A stretch of 64,000 bases of DNA. Origin: Oscillospiraceae bacterium. GTDB taxonomy: Bacteria; Bacillota; Clostridia; Oscillospirales; Oscillospiraceae. The notes below the pieces were generated by a model. That model had not been told where the DNA came from and made no database searches. It saw only the letters and a program-made list of their open reading frames with translations. The position numbers and the translations under genes were made by a program. Location of the stretch: assembly GCA_902801295.1 (NCBI GenBank), contig CADCHN010000002.1, positions 46,119-110,118 on the forward strand. The letters are read 5' to 3'. Positions 49,248 to 59,598 of the stretch are shown one piece after another. Every line of letters begins with the position of its first letter. Position 1 is the stretch's first letter.

Positions 49248-50357
49248 TCAGTTGGCCGCTTTCATCGACAGGAAGGCGTTGATGAAGCCGTCGAGGTCGC
49301 CGTCCATGACGGCGAAGATGTTGCCGGTCTCGTACTCGGTGCGCAGGTCCTTGACCAGCTGGTAGGGCATGAACACGTAGGAGCGGATCTGGCTGCCCCA
49401 TTCGATCTTCATCTGCACGCCCTTGATGTCGCTGATCTTTTCGAGGTGCTCGCGCTCCTTGATCTCGGCTAGGCGCGCGCGGAGCATGTTTTTGCAGTTC
49501 TCCAAGTTCTGAAAGTGGCTGCGCTCCACCTGGCTGGACACCACGATGCCCGTGGGCTTGTGGATCAGACGCACGGCGGAGGAGGTCTTGTTGACCTTCT
49601 GGCCGCCCGCGCCGGAGGAGCGGTAGACCTGCATCTCGATATCGTCGTCCTTGAGCTCGATCTCGGTGTCGTCGGCGGCGATCTCGGGCATGACCTCGAC
49701 CGCGGCGAAGGAGGTGTGGCGGCGGCCGGCGGCGTCAAAGGGGCTGACGCGCACCAGGCGGTGCACGCCGTGCTCGCTCTTGAGGAAGCCGTAGGCGTTC
49801 TCGCCCTCGATCATGATGGTGGCGCTCTTGAGGCCGGCCTCGTCGCCGTCGAGGTAGTCCATCACCTTCACCTTGTAGCCGTGGCGGTCGGCCCACATGT
49901 TGTACATGCGGTAGAGCATCGAGGCCCAGTCCTGCGCCTCGGTGCCGCCGGCGCCGGCGTGGAAGGTGAGGATGGCGTTGTTGGCGTCGTATTCGCCGGA
50001 GAGCAGCGTGCCGAGACGCATGGCCTCGGCCTTCTCGGTGAAGTCGGCAAACTCGCTCTGCAGCTCCTCAAGCATGGAGTCGTCCCCCTCCTCGAGCGCC
50101 ATGTCGCAGAGCGTGTACATATCGTCCCAGGCGGCGCAGAGCTTCTGATAGCCCTCCACCTTGGCCTTGAGCGTTTTCAGGCGCTTTTGCACGCGCTGGG
50201 AGTTGGCCACGTCGTTCCAGAAGCCCTCGCGCTCGCTGGCGGCCTCAAGCTCCTCGATCTCCTTTTGGGCAGCCTCCAGCTTCAGCGCGCCGCGCAGCAC
50301 CTCCAGCGTGGGCTTGGCGGCGTTGAGTTTGCCTTTATATTCTTCAAATTCAAGCAT
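49248..50357 (-). CDS. prfB: Peptide chain release factor 2, no programmed frameshift
   Basis: 369 residues. The stop-codon-reading tripeptide SPF (205-207) and the catalytic GGQ (251-253) identify RF2, which releases peptides at UGA and UAA. In many bacteria prfB needs a +1 frameshift at an internal UGA near codon 26. Here the frame is open through that point (residues 20-30, VLRGALKLEAA), so the self-regulating frameshift has been lost. GAGGAG lies upstream of the ATG. Confidence 0.96.
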   Translation of the reverse strand: MLEFEEYKGKLNAAKPTLEVLRGALKLEAAQKEIEELEAASEREGFWNDVANSQRVQKRLKTLKAKVEGYQKLCAAWDDMYTLCDMALEEGDDSMLEELQSEFADFTEKAEAMRLGTLLSGEYDANNAILTFHAGAGGTEAQDWASMLYRMYNMWADRHGYKVKVMDYLDGDEAGLKSATIMIEGENAYGFLKSEHGVHRLVRVSPFDAAGRRHTSFAAVEVMPEIAADDTEIELKDDDIEMQVYRSSGAGGQKVNKTSSAVRLIHKPTGIVVSSQVERSHFQNLENCKNMLRARLAEIKEREHLEKISDIKGVQMKIEWGSQIRSYVFMPYQLVKDLRTEYETGNIFAVMDGDLDGFINAFLSMKAAN

Positions 50358-50390
50358 GATCGTTCGTTCTCCTCAAGATTAGTCGATATA

Positions 50391-50418
50391 TTATATACAA
50401 AAAAAGCCATCTTGTAAA
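50391..50418 (-). promoter_or_regulatory. Promoter of prfB
   Basis: Minus-strand TTACAA (50413-50418) and TATAAT (50391-50396), spacer 16 bases, 34 bases before prfB. Confidence 0.7.
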
Positions 50419-50548
50419 TGCGTAATTTTATCGGCTTTTTTCTTGATGGAAGGGGAATGAGCCCTTTTCTTTTGGGAGGCTTTATGATATACTGTGTTCC
50501 GTGGCATGTCCTTTTAAAATTTATATAAACATAGAGGAGAAAACAGAG

Positions 50549-51514
50549 ATGATTGCACACGGCAAAGAGATCAAGGTTTTCACCGGCAACGCCAATCCCG
50601 ACCTGGCCAGAGACATTTGCAGCCAGCTCTATATCAAACTGGGCGACTCCAACGTGGGGCAGTTTGCCGACGGCGAATGCTCCGTCTCCGTTTACGAGCC
50701 CGTTCGCGGCAAAGACGTGTTCATCGTCAATTCCACCTGCAACCATGTCAACGACAACCTGATGGAGCTGCTCATCATGATCGACGCCATGCGCCGTGCC
50801 TCCGCCGGCCGCATCACCGCCGTTATTCCTTATTTCGGCTATGCCCGTCAGGACCGCAAGGCCAAGAGCCGCGACCCCATCTCCGCCAAGCTCGTCGCCA
50901 ATCTGATCACCGCCGCCGGCGCTGACCGCGTGCTGACCATGGACCTGCACGCCGCCCAGATCCAGGGCTTCTTCGATATCCCGGTGGACAATCTCATGGG
51001 CGCGCACCTGTTTGCCAAGCACTATCTCAAGGTCTTCGGAAAGAATAACGAGGAAGTCATGGTCGTCTCTCCCGACGTGGGCAGCACCGCCCGTGCCCGC
51101 GCCTTCTCCATGAGCCTCGGCACCAACATGGCCATCGTGGACAAGCGCCGCGAGAAGGCCAACCAGTCCGAGGTCATGAACATCATCGGCAACGTCGAGG
51201 GCAAGATCTGCATCCTGCTTGACGATATCGTCGATACGGCCGGCTCCCTCTGCGGCGCCGCCAAGGCCATCAAGGAGATCGGCGGAGCGAAGGAAGTCTA
51301 TGCCTGTGCGACCCACGGCGTGCTCTCCGGCCCGGCGCTTGAGCGTATTGAGAACAGCTGCATCAAGGAGCTGCTGCTGCTCGATACCATCCCCTATCCC
51401 AGCGACAAGCCCCGGGTAGAAATAATCCACTACCTCTCTACGGCGTCCATCTTCGCCGAGGCGATCCGCCGCATCTCCGAAGAGGTCTCCATCGCCAGCA
51501 TTTTCGACACCTGA
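50549..51514 (+). CDS. prs: Ribose-phosphate pyrophosphokinase
   Basis: 321 residues from the ATG at 50549 (AGAGGAG upstream); a longer frame from 50501 lies in the leader. Family motifs: IPYFGYARQDRKAKSRDPIS, the metal-binding LTMDLHAAQIQGFF and the PRPP-binding LLDDIVDTAG. It makes PRPP from ribose 5-phosphate and ATP for nucleotide, histidine and tryptophan synthesis. The stop overlaps the pth start as TGATG, a standard prs-pth operon. Confidence 0.96.
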   Translation: MIAHGKEIKVFTGNANPDLARDICSQLYIKLGDSNVGQFADGECSVSVYEPVRGKDVFIVNSTCNHVNDNLMELLIMIDAMRRASAGRITAVIPYFGYARQDRKAKSRDPISAKLVANLITAAGADRVLTMDLHAAQIQGFFDIPVDNLMGAHLFAKHYLKVFGKNNEEVMVVSPDVGSTARARAFSMSLGTNMAIVDKRREKANQSEVMNIIGNVEGKICILLDDIVDTAGSLCGAAKAIKEIGGAKEVYACATHGVLSGPALERIENSCIKELLLLDTIPYPSDKPRVEIIHYLSTASIFAEAIRRISEEVSIASIFDT

Positions 51515-52104
51515 TGGCCCTCTTTCAAGCATCCGGCGGCGTTCGCTGGCTGATCGTCTGCCTCGGCAATCCCGGAGCGCGCTATGAGGGAACGCGCCAC
51601 AACGCGGGCTTCATGACGGCCGACGCCCTGGCGAAAAAGCTGAAGGTCAGCATCAACCGCGCGCGCTTTCACGCGCTGACCGGCAAGGGCGAGATCGGCG
51701 GAGAGAGCGTGCTGCTGATGAAGCCGCAGACCTATATGAACCTCTCGGGCGAGGCTGCCGCCGAGGCCGCGAAGTTTTATAAAATCCCGCCGGAACGGGT
51801 GATCGTCGTCTCGGATGAGACGGCTCTGCCCATCGGGAAGCTGCGCGTGCGCAGCAAGGGCTCCGCCGGCGGACACAACGGCCTCAAAAGCATCATCGCC
51901 TGCCTCGGCTCCGATCAGTTCCCCCGCATCCGCCTGGGCGTGGGCGCACCGCCCCACGAGGACTACGACATGGCCGACTGGGTGCTGTCCGCCTTCAAAA
52001 ACCAGGACGCGGAGGACATCGCCCAGGCTGCCGAGCGGGCCGCCGAGGCCGTGATGAGCTATATCACCGAGGGCCCCGAGCGCACAATGAACAAGTTTAA
52101 CTAA
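51514..52104 (+). CDS. pth: Peptidyl-tRNA hydrolase
   Basis: 196 residues. N-terminal WLIVCLGNPGARYEGTRHNAG holds the conserved Asn and the catalytic His. MKPQTYMNLSGEAA, SDETALPIGK and KGSAGGHNGLKSI are also intact. It frees tRNA from peptidyl-tRNA dropped by ribosomes. Its ATG overlaps the prs stop codon by one base, so it is co-translated. There are ten extra N-terminal residues before the domain. Confidence 0.95.
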   Translation: MALFQASGGVRWLIVCLGNPGARYEGTRHNAGFMTADALAKKLKVSINRARFHALTGKGEIGGESVLLMKPQTYMNLSGEAAAEAAKFYKIPPERVIVVSDETALPIGKLRVRSKGSAGGHNGLKSIIACLGSDQFPRIRLGVGAPPHEDYDMADWVLSAFKNQDAEDIAQAAERAAEAVMSYITEGPERTMNKFN

Positions 52105-52150
52105 AAAATTATCTATAACGTGAGAATACAGAAAAGAAGGGGTTGTGCCC

Positions 52151-53344
<1,194 letters not shown>

Positions 53345-53347
53345 GCC

Positions 53348-54457
53348 ATGCTGGATTTCCACGGAATCGTATTTGCTTACCGCGCGGCTCCCGCGCTCGG
53401 TGAGCTTGTCAGCCACCGCACCGCCGCGTCTCTGCCCTTCTGCGGCCGCTACCGTCTCATCAATTTCCCGCTCTCTTCAATGATGAACGCCGGTATCCGC
53501 GACGTCGGCGTCATCATGCAGCGGGACTATCAGTCGCTGCTTGACCACCTGGGCAGCGGCAAGCCCTGGGATATGAGCCGCAAATCCCGCGGCCTGCGCA
53601 TCCTGCCGCCCTTCGGCCTGCCCGAATACCACAAGGGCAACTACGCCGGCACCATGGAGGCTCTGCTTGCCGTCAGCGCCTACATCCGCGATATCCCGCA
53701 GAAGCACATTGTGCTGATGCTGGGTGATCTGGTCGCCAATATCGACCTGCAGCCCATCCTGGAGCAGCATCTGCGCTCCGGCGCTGCCATCACCGCGATC
53801 TGCGCCGACCACACCCCGGCCGGCGCCCGCCACCGCTTTGTGCTCGGTGAGGACGGCTTCGTGAAGGAAGCGCTCTACGACGTGAAGGACGGCGAGGGCC
53901 TGTCCTCCCTCGAGGGCTACGTCATCGAGAAGGAGACGCTCCTGCACCTGATGGAGCAGTGCCACGCGCACAACTACTACCGCTTCCACCGGGACGGCAT
54001 CGGCCTGTTTCTGGCCGAGGGCGGCAAGATGGATGTGGCCGTGCACGAGGGCTACGCCGAGATGATCCACAGCGTGGAGGACTACTACCACGCCAGCAGA
54101 GATATGCTCGACCCGGCCAAGCGCCACCAGGTCTTCCCAGCCGACCGCCCGGTCCGCACCAAGAACCACGAGGGCGTGAGCACCTATTACGGCGAGCACG
54201 CCGTCTCCCGCAACAGCCTTGTGGCGGATAACTGCATCATTGAAGGCGAAGTGGAAAACAGCATCGTCTTCTCCGGCGTGCGCATCCGCGAGGGCGCCAA
54301 ACTGAAAAACTGCATTGTGTTCCGCAACTGCGTCATCGGGGAGAACGCCGAGCTCAACTGCGTGATCTCCGACAAGGACTGCAGCTTTGCCCCCGGCACC
54401 GTGCTCTGCGGCAGCGAGAGCCTGCCCATTGTCGTCGGCAAGGGCAAAAAGATCTAA
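53348..54457 (+). CDS. glgD: GlgD, regulatory subunit of ADP-glucose pyrophosphorylase
   Basis: 369 residues. It shares the fold of GlgC, but the nucleotide-binding GGxGxRL is replaced by FAYRAAPALGEL and the catalytic Asp in LMLGDLVANIDL is in an altered setting, as is normal for GlgD. It stimulates or tunes GlgC. GAGGAGG lies just before the ATG. Confidence 0.93.
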   Translation: MLDFHGIVFAYRAAPALGELVSHRTAASLPFCGRYRLINFPLSSMMNAGIRDVGVIMQRDYQSLLDHLGSGKPWDMSRKSRGLRILPPFGLPEYHKGNYAGTMEALLAVSAYIRDIPQKHIVLMLGDLVANIDLQPILEQHLRSGAAITAICADHTPAGARHRFVLGEDGFVKEALYDVKDGEGLSSLEGYVIEKETLLHLMEQCHAHNYYRFHRDGIGLFLAEGGKMDVAVHEGYAEMIHSVEDYYHASRDMLDPAKRHQVFPADRPVRTKNHEGVSTYYGEHAVSRNSLVADNCIIEGEVENSIVFSGVRIREGAKLKNCIVFRNCVIGENAELNCVISDKDCSFAPGTVLCGSESLPIVVGKGKKI

Positions 54458-54464
54458 TGATTCC

Positions 54465-54491
54465 CTCTCCCCCGGCTATGCCGGGGGAGAG
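54465..54491 (+). repeat. Stem-loop between glgD and glgP
   Basis: CTCTCCCCCGG pairs perfectly with CCGGGGGAGAG, with a CTATG loop and no T-run. It could slow decay or attenuate transcription between the synthesis genes and the phosphorylase. Confidence 0.7.
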
Positions 54492-54529
54492 AACCCGAGA
54501 TTCTATTCCAAAGGAGTACATTCGTTTCT

Positions 54530-56929
54530 ATGATCGGTCAGATTTCCCGCGACGAAGTGCGCAGCGCGATTGAGGACAAGCTCTGCGCCCATTTCGGCGT
54601 CACCGGCGCCACGGCTACCGACGACCAGATTTTCCAGGCGACCGCCATCGTGATCCGCGAGATCATGAGCCGTCTGCTGGTAGCGGAGGATCCCAAGCGC
54701 AACAATAAAGAAGTACATTACATGTCCATGGAGTTCCTCATGGGCCGCAGTCTGATGAAGAACGCCTTTAACCTGGGCATTTCAGACGCCATCACCGGCG
54801 CGCTGGCGGACATGGGCCGCAGCGCCGTGGATATTTTCGAGGCCGAGCCGGACGCCGGCCTCGGCAACGGCGGCCTCGGCCGTCTCGCCGCCTGCTATAT
54901 GGACAGCCTGGCGACGCTGGGCATGGAGGCCACGGGCTACTCTCTGTGCTATGAGCTCGGCATCTTCAAGCAAAAGTTTGTCGGCGGCAGGCAGACCGAG
55001 GTGGCCGACAACTGGCGCAGCTCGATGGAGAGCTGGCTGATCTCCCGCTATGAGGACGCTGTGGAAGTGCGCTTCGGCGGCCAGATCTCGCCGCAGTGGG
55101 ATAACTACGGCCACTATCACGCCGAGCACACCGGCTACACCGCCGTCACCGCCGTGCCGCGCGACATGCTGATCGCCGGCTACGACGGCAAGAGCGTCAA
55201 CACCCTGCGCCTCTGGGAGGCGCACAGCCCCAACTCGCTGGATATGTACCTCTTCTCCGAGGGCGAGTACGTCAAAAGCATGGAGCAGCGCACGATGACC
55301 GAGGTCATCACCAAGGTGCTCTATCCCGCCGACGACCACATCGAGGGCAAGACCCTGCGTCTCAAGCAGCAGTATTTCTTCGTCTCGGCCAGCGCGCAGG
55401 ACATCGTGCGCAAGCACATCGCCAAGTGGGGCGACGTCAGAAGCTTCGCCGAGCACCACGTCATCCAGATCAACGACACCCACCCGACCCTCATCATCCC
55501 CGAACTGATGCGCCTGCTGATGGACGAGCACGGCCTCGGCTGGGACGAGAGCTGGGAGATCGTGCGCCACAGCGTGGCCTACACCAACCACACCGTCATG
55601 AGCGAGGCGCTGGAGAAGTGGCCGCAGGATCTGATCCAGAAGCTGCTGCCGCGCCTGTGGGAGATCCTGTGCGAGATCAACAAGCGCTGGGTCAACTTCC
55701 TGGTCTACAACTTCGGCCAGGGCGAGCGCGTGGGCCGCAACATGATCATCCGCGACGGCCAGGTGCACATGGCCAACCTCTGCCTTGCCGCCTGCTATAA
55801 GGTCAACGGCGTCTCCCGCCTGCACGGCGACATCATCAAGCGCGACCTCTTCGCCGACCTCAACTCCATCCGCCCCGACCGCTTCACCTATGTCACCAAC
55901 GGCATCGACCACCGCCGCTGGCTCAGCCAGATCAACCCCGGCCTGCACAGCCTTATCTGCGATCTGCTGGGCGACGACGGATACATGCTCGAGCCCGAGC
56001 GGCTGGCTGAGCTCAATGCCTTCGCCACCGATGCGCAGGTACTGCGCCGCGTGGAGGAGATCAAGAATGAGAACAAGCGCCGCTTCGCGGCTTTTGCCGC
56101 CCGCAACGACGGCTTCACGCTCAACACCGACGCGGTGATGGACGTGCAGGTCAAGCGGCTGCACGAGTATAAGCGCCAGCTTCTGTGCGCGATGCGCATC
56201 ACCGCGCTGCAGATGCAGCTGCACGACGATCCGAACTGCGACTTTGTGCCCCGCACCTTCGTCTTCGGCGCCAAGGCCGCGGCCGGCTACAAGACCGCCA
56301 AGCGCATCATCGAGCTGCTGCTGAGCCTGCAGAACGACGTGAACAACGACCCGCTGTGCAAGGGCAAGCTGCAGGTTTACTTCGTCGAGAACTACCGCGT
56401 CTCCGCCGCCGAGGCCATCATGCCCGCCGCGCAGGTGTCCGAGCAGATCTCCACCGCCGGCAAGGAAGCCTCCGGCACCGGCTGCATGAAGCTGATGATG
56501 AACGGCGCCGTGACGATCGGCACGCTCGACGGCGCAAACGTCGAGATGTACGAGCGCCTGGGCGACGAAAACATGTTCCTCTTCGGCCTGCGCACCGAGG
56601 AGATCGAGGACTGGCGCCGCCGCGGCTACCGCCCGCTGGATATCTTCAACAGCGACGGCGAGCTGCAGCGCATCTTCCGCCGTTTCCGCGAGGGCTTTGC
56701 CGACGGCAAGAGCTATTCCGACCTGGTCTCCATGCTTAACTACGGCGGCGACCAGTACATGCTGATCGCGGACTACCACTCCTACGCCGACTGCCAGACC
56801 CGTCTGTACGACCGCATCCGCAATCGGGACGAGCTTGCCCGCCTGGCGCTGGTCAACACGGCGCAGAGCGGCTTCTTTGCGGCCGACCGCGCCATCCGCG
56901 AGTACGCCAACAATATATGGATGCTGTGA
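54530..56929 (+). CDS. glgP: Glycogen/starch phosphorylase
   Basis: 799 residues, normal length. GNGGLGRLAACYMDSLATLG near 117 and the PLP site EASGTGCMKLMMNGA (about 645-660, PLP on the Lys) are diagnostic. It degrades glycogen to glucose-1-phosphate, the substrate of GalU and GlgC. It starts 39 bases after the intercistronic stem-loop. The last 13 bases overlap psuK. Confidence 0.97.
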   Translation: MIGQISRDEVRSAIEDKLCAHFGVTGATATDDQIFQATAIVIREIMSRLLVAEDPKRNNKEVHYMSMEFLMGRSLMKNAFNLGISDAITGALADMGRSAVDIFEAEPDAGLGNGGLGRLAACYMDSLATLGMEATGYSLCYELGIFKQKFVGGRQTEVADNWRSSMESWLISRYEDAVEVRFGGQISPQWDNYGHYHAEHTGYTAVTAVPRDMLIAGYDGKSVNTLRLWEAHSPNSLDMYLFSEGEYVKSMEQRTMTEVITKVLYPADDHIEGKTLRLKQQYFFVSASAQDIVRKHIAKWGDVRSFAEHHVIQINDTHPTLIIPELMRLLMDEHGLGWDESWEIVRHSVAYTNHTVMSEALEKWPQDLIQKLLPRLWEILCEINKRWVNFLVYNFGQGERVGRNMIIRDGQVHMANLCLAACYKVNGVSRLHGDIIKRDLFADLNSIRPDRFTYVTNGIDHRRWLSQINPGLHSLICDLLGDDGYMLEPERLAELNAFATDAQVLRRVEEIKNENKRRFAAFAARNDGFTLNTDAVMDVQVKRLHEYKRQLLCAMRITALQMQLHDDPNCDFVPRTFVFGAKAAAGYKTAKRIIELLLSLQNDVNNDPLCKGKLQVYFVENYRVSAAEAIMPAAQVSEQISTAGKEASGTGCMKLMMNGAVTIGTLDGANVEMYERLGDENMFLFGLRTEEIEDWRRRGYRPLDIFNSDGELQRIFRRFREGFADGKSYSDLVSMLNYGGDQYMLIADYHSYADCQTRLYDRIRNRDELARLALVNTAQSGFFAADRAIREYANNIWML

Positions 56930-57804
56930 AACGCAATCCGACGATCACGGTGATCGGTGGGGCCAATACCGATATCGGCGGCGGCCCCGCCGCCTCCTTG
57001 CGCCTGTATGACTCCAACCCCGGCGTCATTACGCTGCGACAGGGCGGCGTGGGGCGCAATATTGCCCACAATCTCCGCCTGCTCGGGCTGGACGTGCGGC
57101 TCATCGCCGCCGTCGGGGACGACCTGTTCGGCCGTGGCCTGAAGGCCGACTGCGAGGCGCTGGGCATGGACGTGAGCCGGATGCTCGTCGTGCCCGGCGC
57201 GCGCTCCTCGACCTATCTGTACGTCACGAACGCCGCGGGGGATATGCACGTCGGCATCTCGGACATGGATATCGTGGGCTATATCACGCCGGACTACCTG
57301 CGGCCGCTGATGGAGGAGATCAACGCCTCCGATGCGGTGGTGCTCGACGCAAACCTCAGCGAGGAGACGCTGGATTATCTGGCCGAAGCCTGTACCGCGC
57401 CGATGTATGCCGACCCGGTATCCACGGCCAAGGCGCCGCGGATGAAAAAGCTGCTGCCGCGCCTGACCGGCTTCAAGCCGAACGCGCTGGAGGCGGCGCT
57501 GCTGACCGGAGAGAACTATCCCGGCAAGGCGGCCAGGGCGCTGCTCGGACTGGGCATCCGGCGGGTCTTTGTCAGCCTTGGCGCGGGCGGCCTGCTCGCG
57601 GCGGAGGGCGGCGAGGTGCTCCGCCTGCCCTGTGTTCCCGGACGAGTGGTCAACACGACCGGCGCGGGCGACGCGGCGATGGCCGCCGTCGTCTGGGCGG
57701 GCGTGCAGGGCTTCGACTTGCGCCGAACCGCGGAGGCCGCCCTCTCCGCCGGCGCCCAGACCTGCGCCGTCGAGGATACGAATAACCCTGATTTGAAACT
57801 GTGA
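56917..57804 (+). CDS. psuK: Pseudouridine kinase (PfkB family)
   Basis: 295 residues. PfkB fold with IGGANTDIGG near the start, then DSNPGVITLRQGGVGRNIAH, which is nearly the E. coli PsuK sequence in the same place. The C-terminal NTTGAGDAAMA motif (catalytic Asp in GAGD) and TNNPDL ending also match PsuK. It phosphorylates pseudouridine to the substrate of PsuG. The ATG overlaps glgP by 13 bases, so it rides on the glycogen operon. psuG lies 46 kb away, with its own promoter. Confidence 0.9.
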   Translation: MDAVKRNPTITVIGGANTDIGGGPAASLRLYDSNPGVITLRQGGVGRNIAHNLRLLGLDVRLIAAVGDDLFGRGLKADCEALGMDVSRMLVVPGARSSTYLYVTNAAGDMHVGISDMDIVGYITPDYLRPLMEEINASDAVVLDANLSEETLDYLAEACTAPMYADPVSTAKAPRMKKLLPRLTGFKPNALEAALLTGENYPGKAARALLGLGIRRVFVSLGAGGLLAAEGGEVLRLPCVPGRVVNTTGAGDAAMAAVVWAGVQGFDLRRTAEAALSAGAQTCAVEDTNNPDLKL

Positions 57805-57813
57805 AAAGAAGTG

Positions 57814-57850
57814 AATGCTCCATCGCGAAGGCGATGGAGCATTTGCTTTC
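57814..57850 (+). terminator. Terminator after psuK
   Basis: AATGCTCCATCGC pairs with GCGATGGAGCATT; the following T-rich tail (TGCTTTC) is weak. Confidence 0.75.
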
Positions 57851-57931
57851 ATATACTTTTTTTCAAAACAAGCTGCAAGATCCGCCGCTCGATTGCGAGA
57901 GGATAGATGAGGCGGAAAGGAAGTGACGCAT

Positions 57932-58489
57932 ATGGAGGACGCGCAGATCATTGACCTGCTTTTTGAGCGCTCGGAACAGGCGATCCGCGAACTGGACAAG
58001 AAATACGGGGCCGCCGTGACGAAAACAGCGGCCAACATCCTGCGCAGCCGCCGGGATGCGGAAGAGTGTGTCAACGATACCTGGCTTGCGGTTTGGGACA
58101 GTATTCCGCCTCACCGCCCCGATCCGCTGGCCGGCTACGTTTGCCGCATCGCCCGCAATCTGGCGGTGTCGAAGCTTCGCGGCGAGACGGCGCAGAAACG
58201 AAACGGAAGCCTGGATCTGGTGCTCGACGAGCTGGAGGACTTCATCCCCTCCGGCATCAATGTGGAAGCCGACTATGATTACAAGGAAACCGTGGAGAGC
58301 ATCAACCGCTTTTTGTCCGCGCTGGACTATGACGACCGCTTTCTCTTCGTTCGCCGCTACTGGTACGCAGACTCCGTCAAGGAGATCGCCGCCGCCATGC
58401 ACGAGCGGGAGAGCCGGGTCTCCGTGCGCCTTTTCCGCCTCCGTGAGAAATTACGGAAGACTTTGAAAAAGGAGGGCCTGCTTGTATGA
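57932..58489 (+). CDS. ECF-type RNA polymerase sigma factor
   Basis: 185 residues from the ATG at 57932 (AAAGGAA upstream; a GTG at 57923 is possible). Sigma region 2 (about 20-90, with RDAEECVNDTWLAVWDSIPP and LAGYVCRIARNLAVSKLR) and region 4 (about 130-180, DSVKEIAAAMHERESRVSVR) are both present and region 3 is absent, so group 4 (ECF). The next gene overlaps by four bases and encodes a one-segment membrane protein, probably its anti-sigma factor. Confidence 0.9.
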   Translation: MEDAQIIDLLFERSEQAIRELDKKYGAAVTKTAANILRSRRDAEECVNDTWLAVWDSIPPHRPDPLAGYVCRIARNLAVSKLRGETAQKRNGSLDLVLDELEDFIPSGINVEADYDYKETVESINRFLSALDYDDRFLFVRRYWYADSVKEIAAAMHERESRVSVRLFRLREKLRKTLKKEGLLV

Positions 58490-59343
58490 ATCGGGAAAGA
58501 ATGTTTCAGGCCATGAGCGGCCTGGACGACCGCTATATCACGGAAGCGATTCGCTATGCGCCCGAGGATGCATCCGGCGCCTCGGAAAGGATCGTACACA
58601 TGAAAACGAAACGCATCATCACCATTGCGCTGGCCGCCGCGCTGATTCTCGCGCTGGGCGTCACGGCCTGGGCCGTCAACGCCGCTGTTGCCGGTCCCAA
58701 GGAAGCGGAGCGGATTGCAATGCAGGAGCTTGAGGTTTGGAAGGAGCTTGGTCTGCTGAACCCGGAAGTGAACTTGGACGGCACGGTGACCGACGTCATA
58801 GAGATCGAGGAGCGTAATGGCGGCGACTACTGGTACGGCCGTCTCTTCCCCCACAGCTACAGTGTGCGTTGCTACCCTTCGCAGCGAGGCGGATCGGGTT
58901 ATGCCGTTAATCTGCGCGTGGATATCCAGACAGGAAAAATCATGCTGGGCACTGTGACCGCCTACCCGAACGCCGAGGACGAACCGGTGGACGAGATCGT
59001 GGTTGGAGAGGGGGTCGGGACCAGAGTCGCGCATTACTATGACTTTTTCGACCACATCGTCCCTGCGGACATGACCGTCGACCGCTTCTGTACGCTATTG
59101 GCGGAATACTGGGGGTTCAGCGGCTACCGGATCGCCGACACGGTGGAGGACATGTACTATCATGAACATCTGCCCGCCGTAGACGGCTCAACCCCCCTGC
59201 TCGATTTGGCAGACAGAACCGGCACCCGGTATCTGACCGTGTTTTTCGAGGGCGATCAGGAGGGCACGCCGATGTATATCCAGCTTGACCAATTTCCCGA
59301 GCATGTAGCCCTGACCTTTGGCACCAACCATGGGATCGGCTGA
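58486..59343 (+). CDS. Membrane-anchored putative anti-sigma factor
   Basis: 285 residues, ATG overlapping the sigma gene stop. A cytoplasmic N-terminus (MNRERMFQAMSGLDDRYITEAI) of about 40 residues is typical of clostridial proteins co-encoded with ECF sigma factors. One membrane segment follows (about 43-66), then an extracytoplasmic domain of about 215 residues with no family I recognise, rich in aromatic and acidic residues. The layout fits a sensor that holds the sigma factor until an outside signal. No zinc HxxxCxxC anti-sigma motif is present. Confidence 0.72.
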   Translation: MNRERMFQAMSGLDDRYITEAIRYAPEDASGASERIVHMKTKRIITIALAAALILALGVTAWAVNAAVAGPKEAERIAMQELEVWKELGLLNPEVNLDGTVTDVIEIEERNGGDYWYGRLFPHSYSVRCYPSQRGGSGYAVNLRVDIQTGKIMLGTVTAYPNAEDEPVDEIVVGEGVGTRVAHYYDFFDHIVPADMTVDRFCTLLAEYWGFSGYRIADTVEDMYYHEHLPAVDGSTPLLDLADRTGTRYLTVFFEGDQEGTPMYIQLDQFPEHVALTFGTNHGIG

Positions 59344-59353
59344 GCATCAAACA

Positions 59354-59392
59354 AAAAATAAGCGAAGGCTTTTGGCCTTCGCTTATTTTTCT
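59354..59392. terminator. Bidirectional terminator after the sigma/anti-sigma pair
   Basis: AATAAGCGAAGGC pairs with GCCTTCGCTTATT and TTTTT follows; the DUF896 gene stop lies within it. Confidence 0.9.
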
Positions 59393-59589
59393 CTCTTTTT
59401 CAGCTTGTGCTTTTTGCCGTCGGGGGTCTGGATGTAGGTGTTCTCCAGCACGGCGATGGTACTTTCGCGCCAGGCGGCGATGTATTCTTTCCGCAGCGTG
59501 TCGCGCTCGGCCAGCTCTTCCTCCGTCAGCGCGCGCTCCTTCGCCAGGCGCGCCAGCTCGTTGATGCGGTCGATTTTGCTCTGATCCAT
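59383..59589 (-). CDS. DUF896 (YnzC/UPF0291) family protein
   Basis: 68 residues: MDQSKIDRINELARLAKERA, LTEEELAERDTLRKEYI and the end IQTPDGKKHKLKKREK match the small DUF896 family. The B. subtilis member YnzC is a helical-hairpin protein co-induced with SOS genes (yneA operon). No LexA box is obvious here. It is separated by nine bases from the upstream HD-domain gene and is likely co-transcribed. Confidence 0.88.
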   Translation of the reverse strand: MDQSKIDRINELARLAKERALTEEELAERDTLRKEYIAAWRESTIAVLENTYIQTPDGKKHKLKKREK

Positions 59590-59598
59590 GCGTTCACC

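Noticed and set aside
54530..56929. Possible defect in the glycogen phosphorylase PLP motif (Cys where Asn is common)
   Set aside because: EASGTGCMK keeps the essential Glu, Ser, Gly and PLP Lys; the varied position tolerates change in the family pattern, so the enzyme is probably active.
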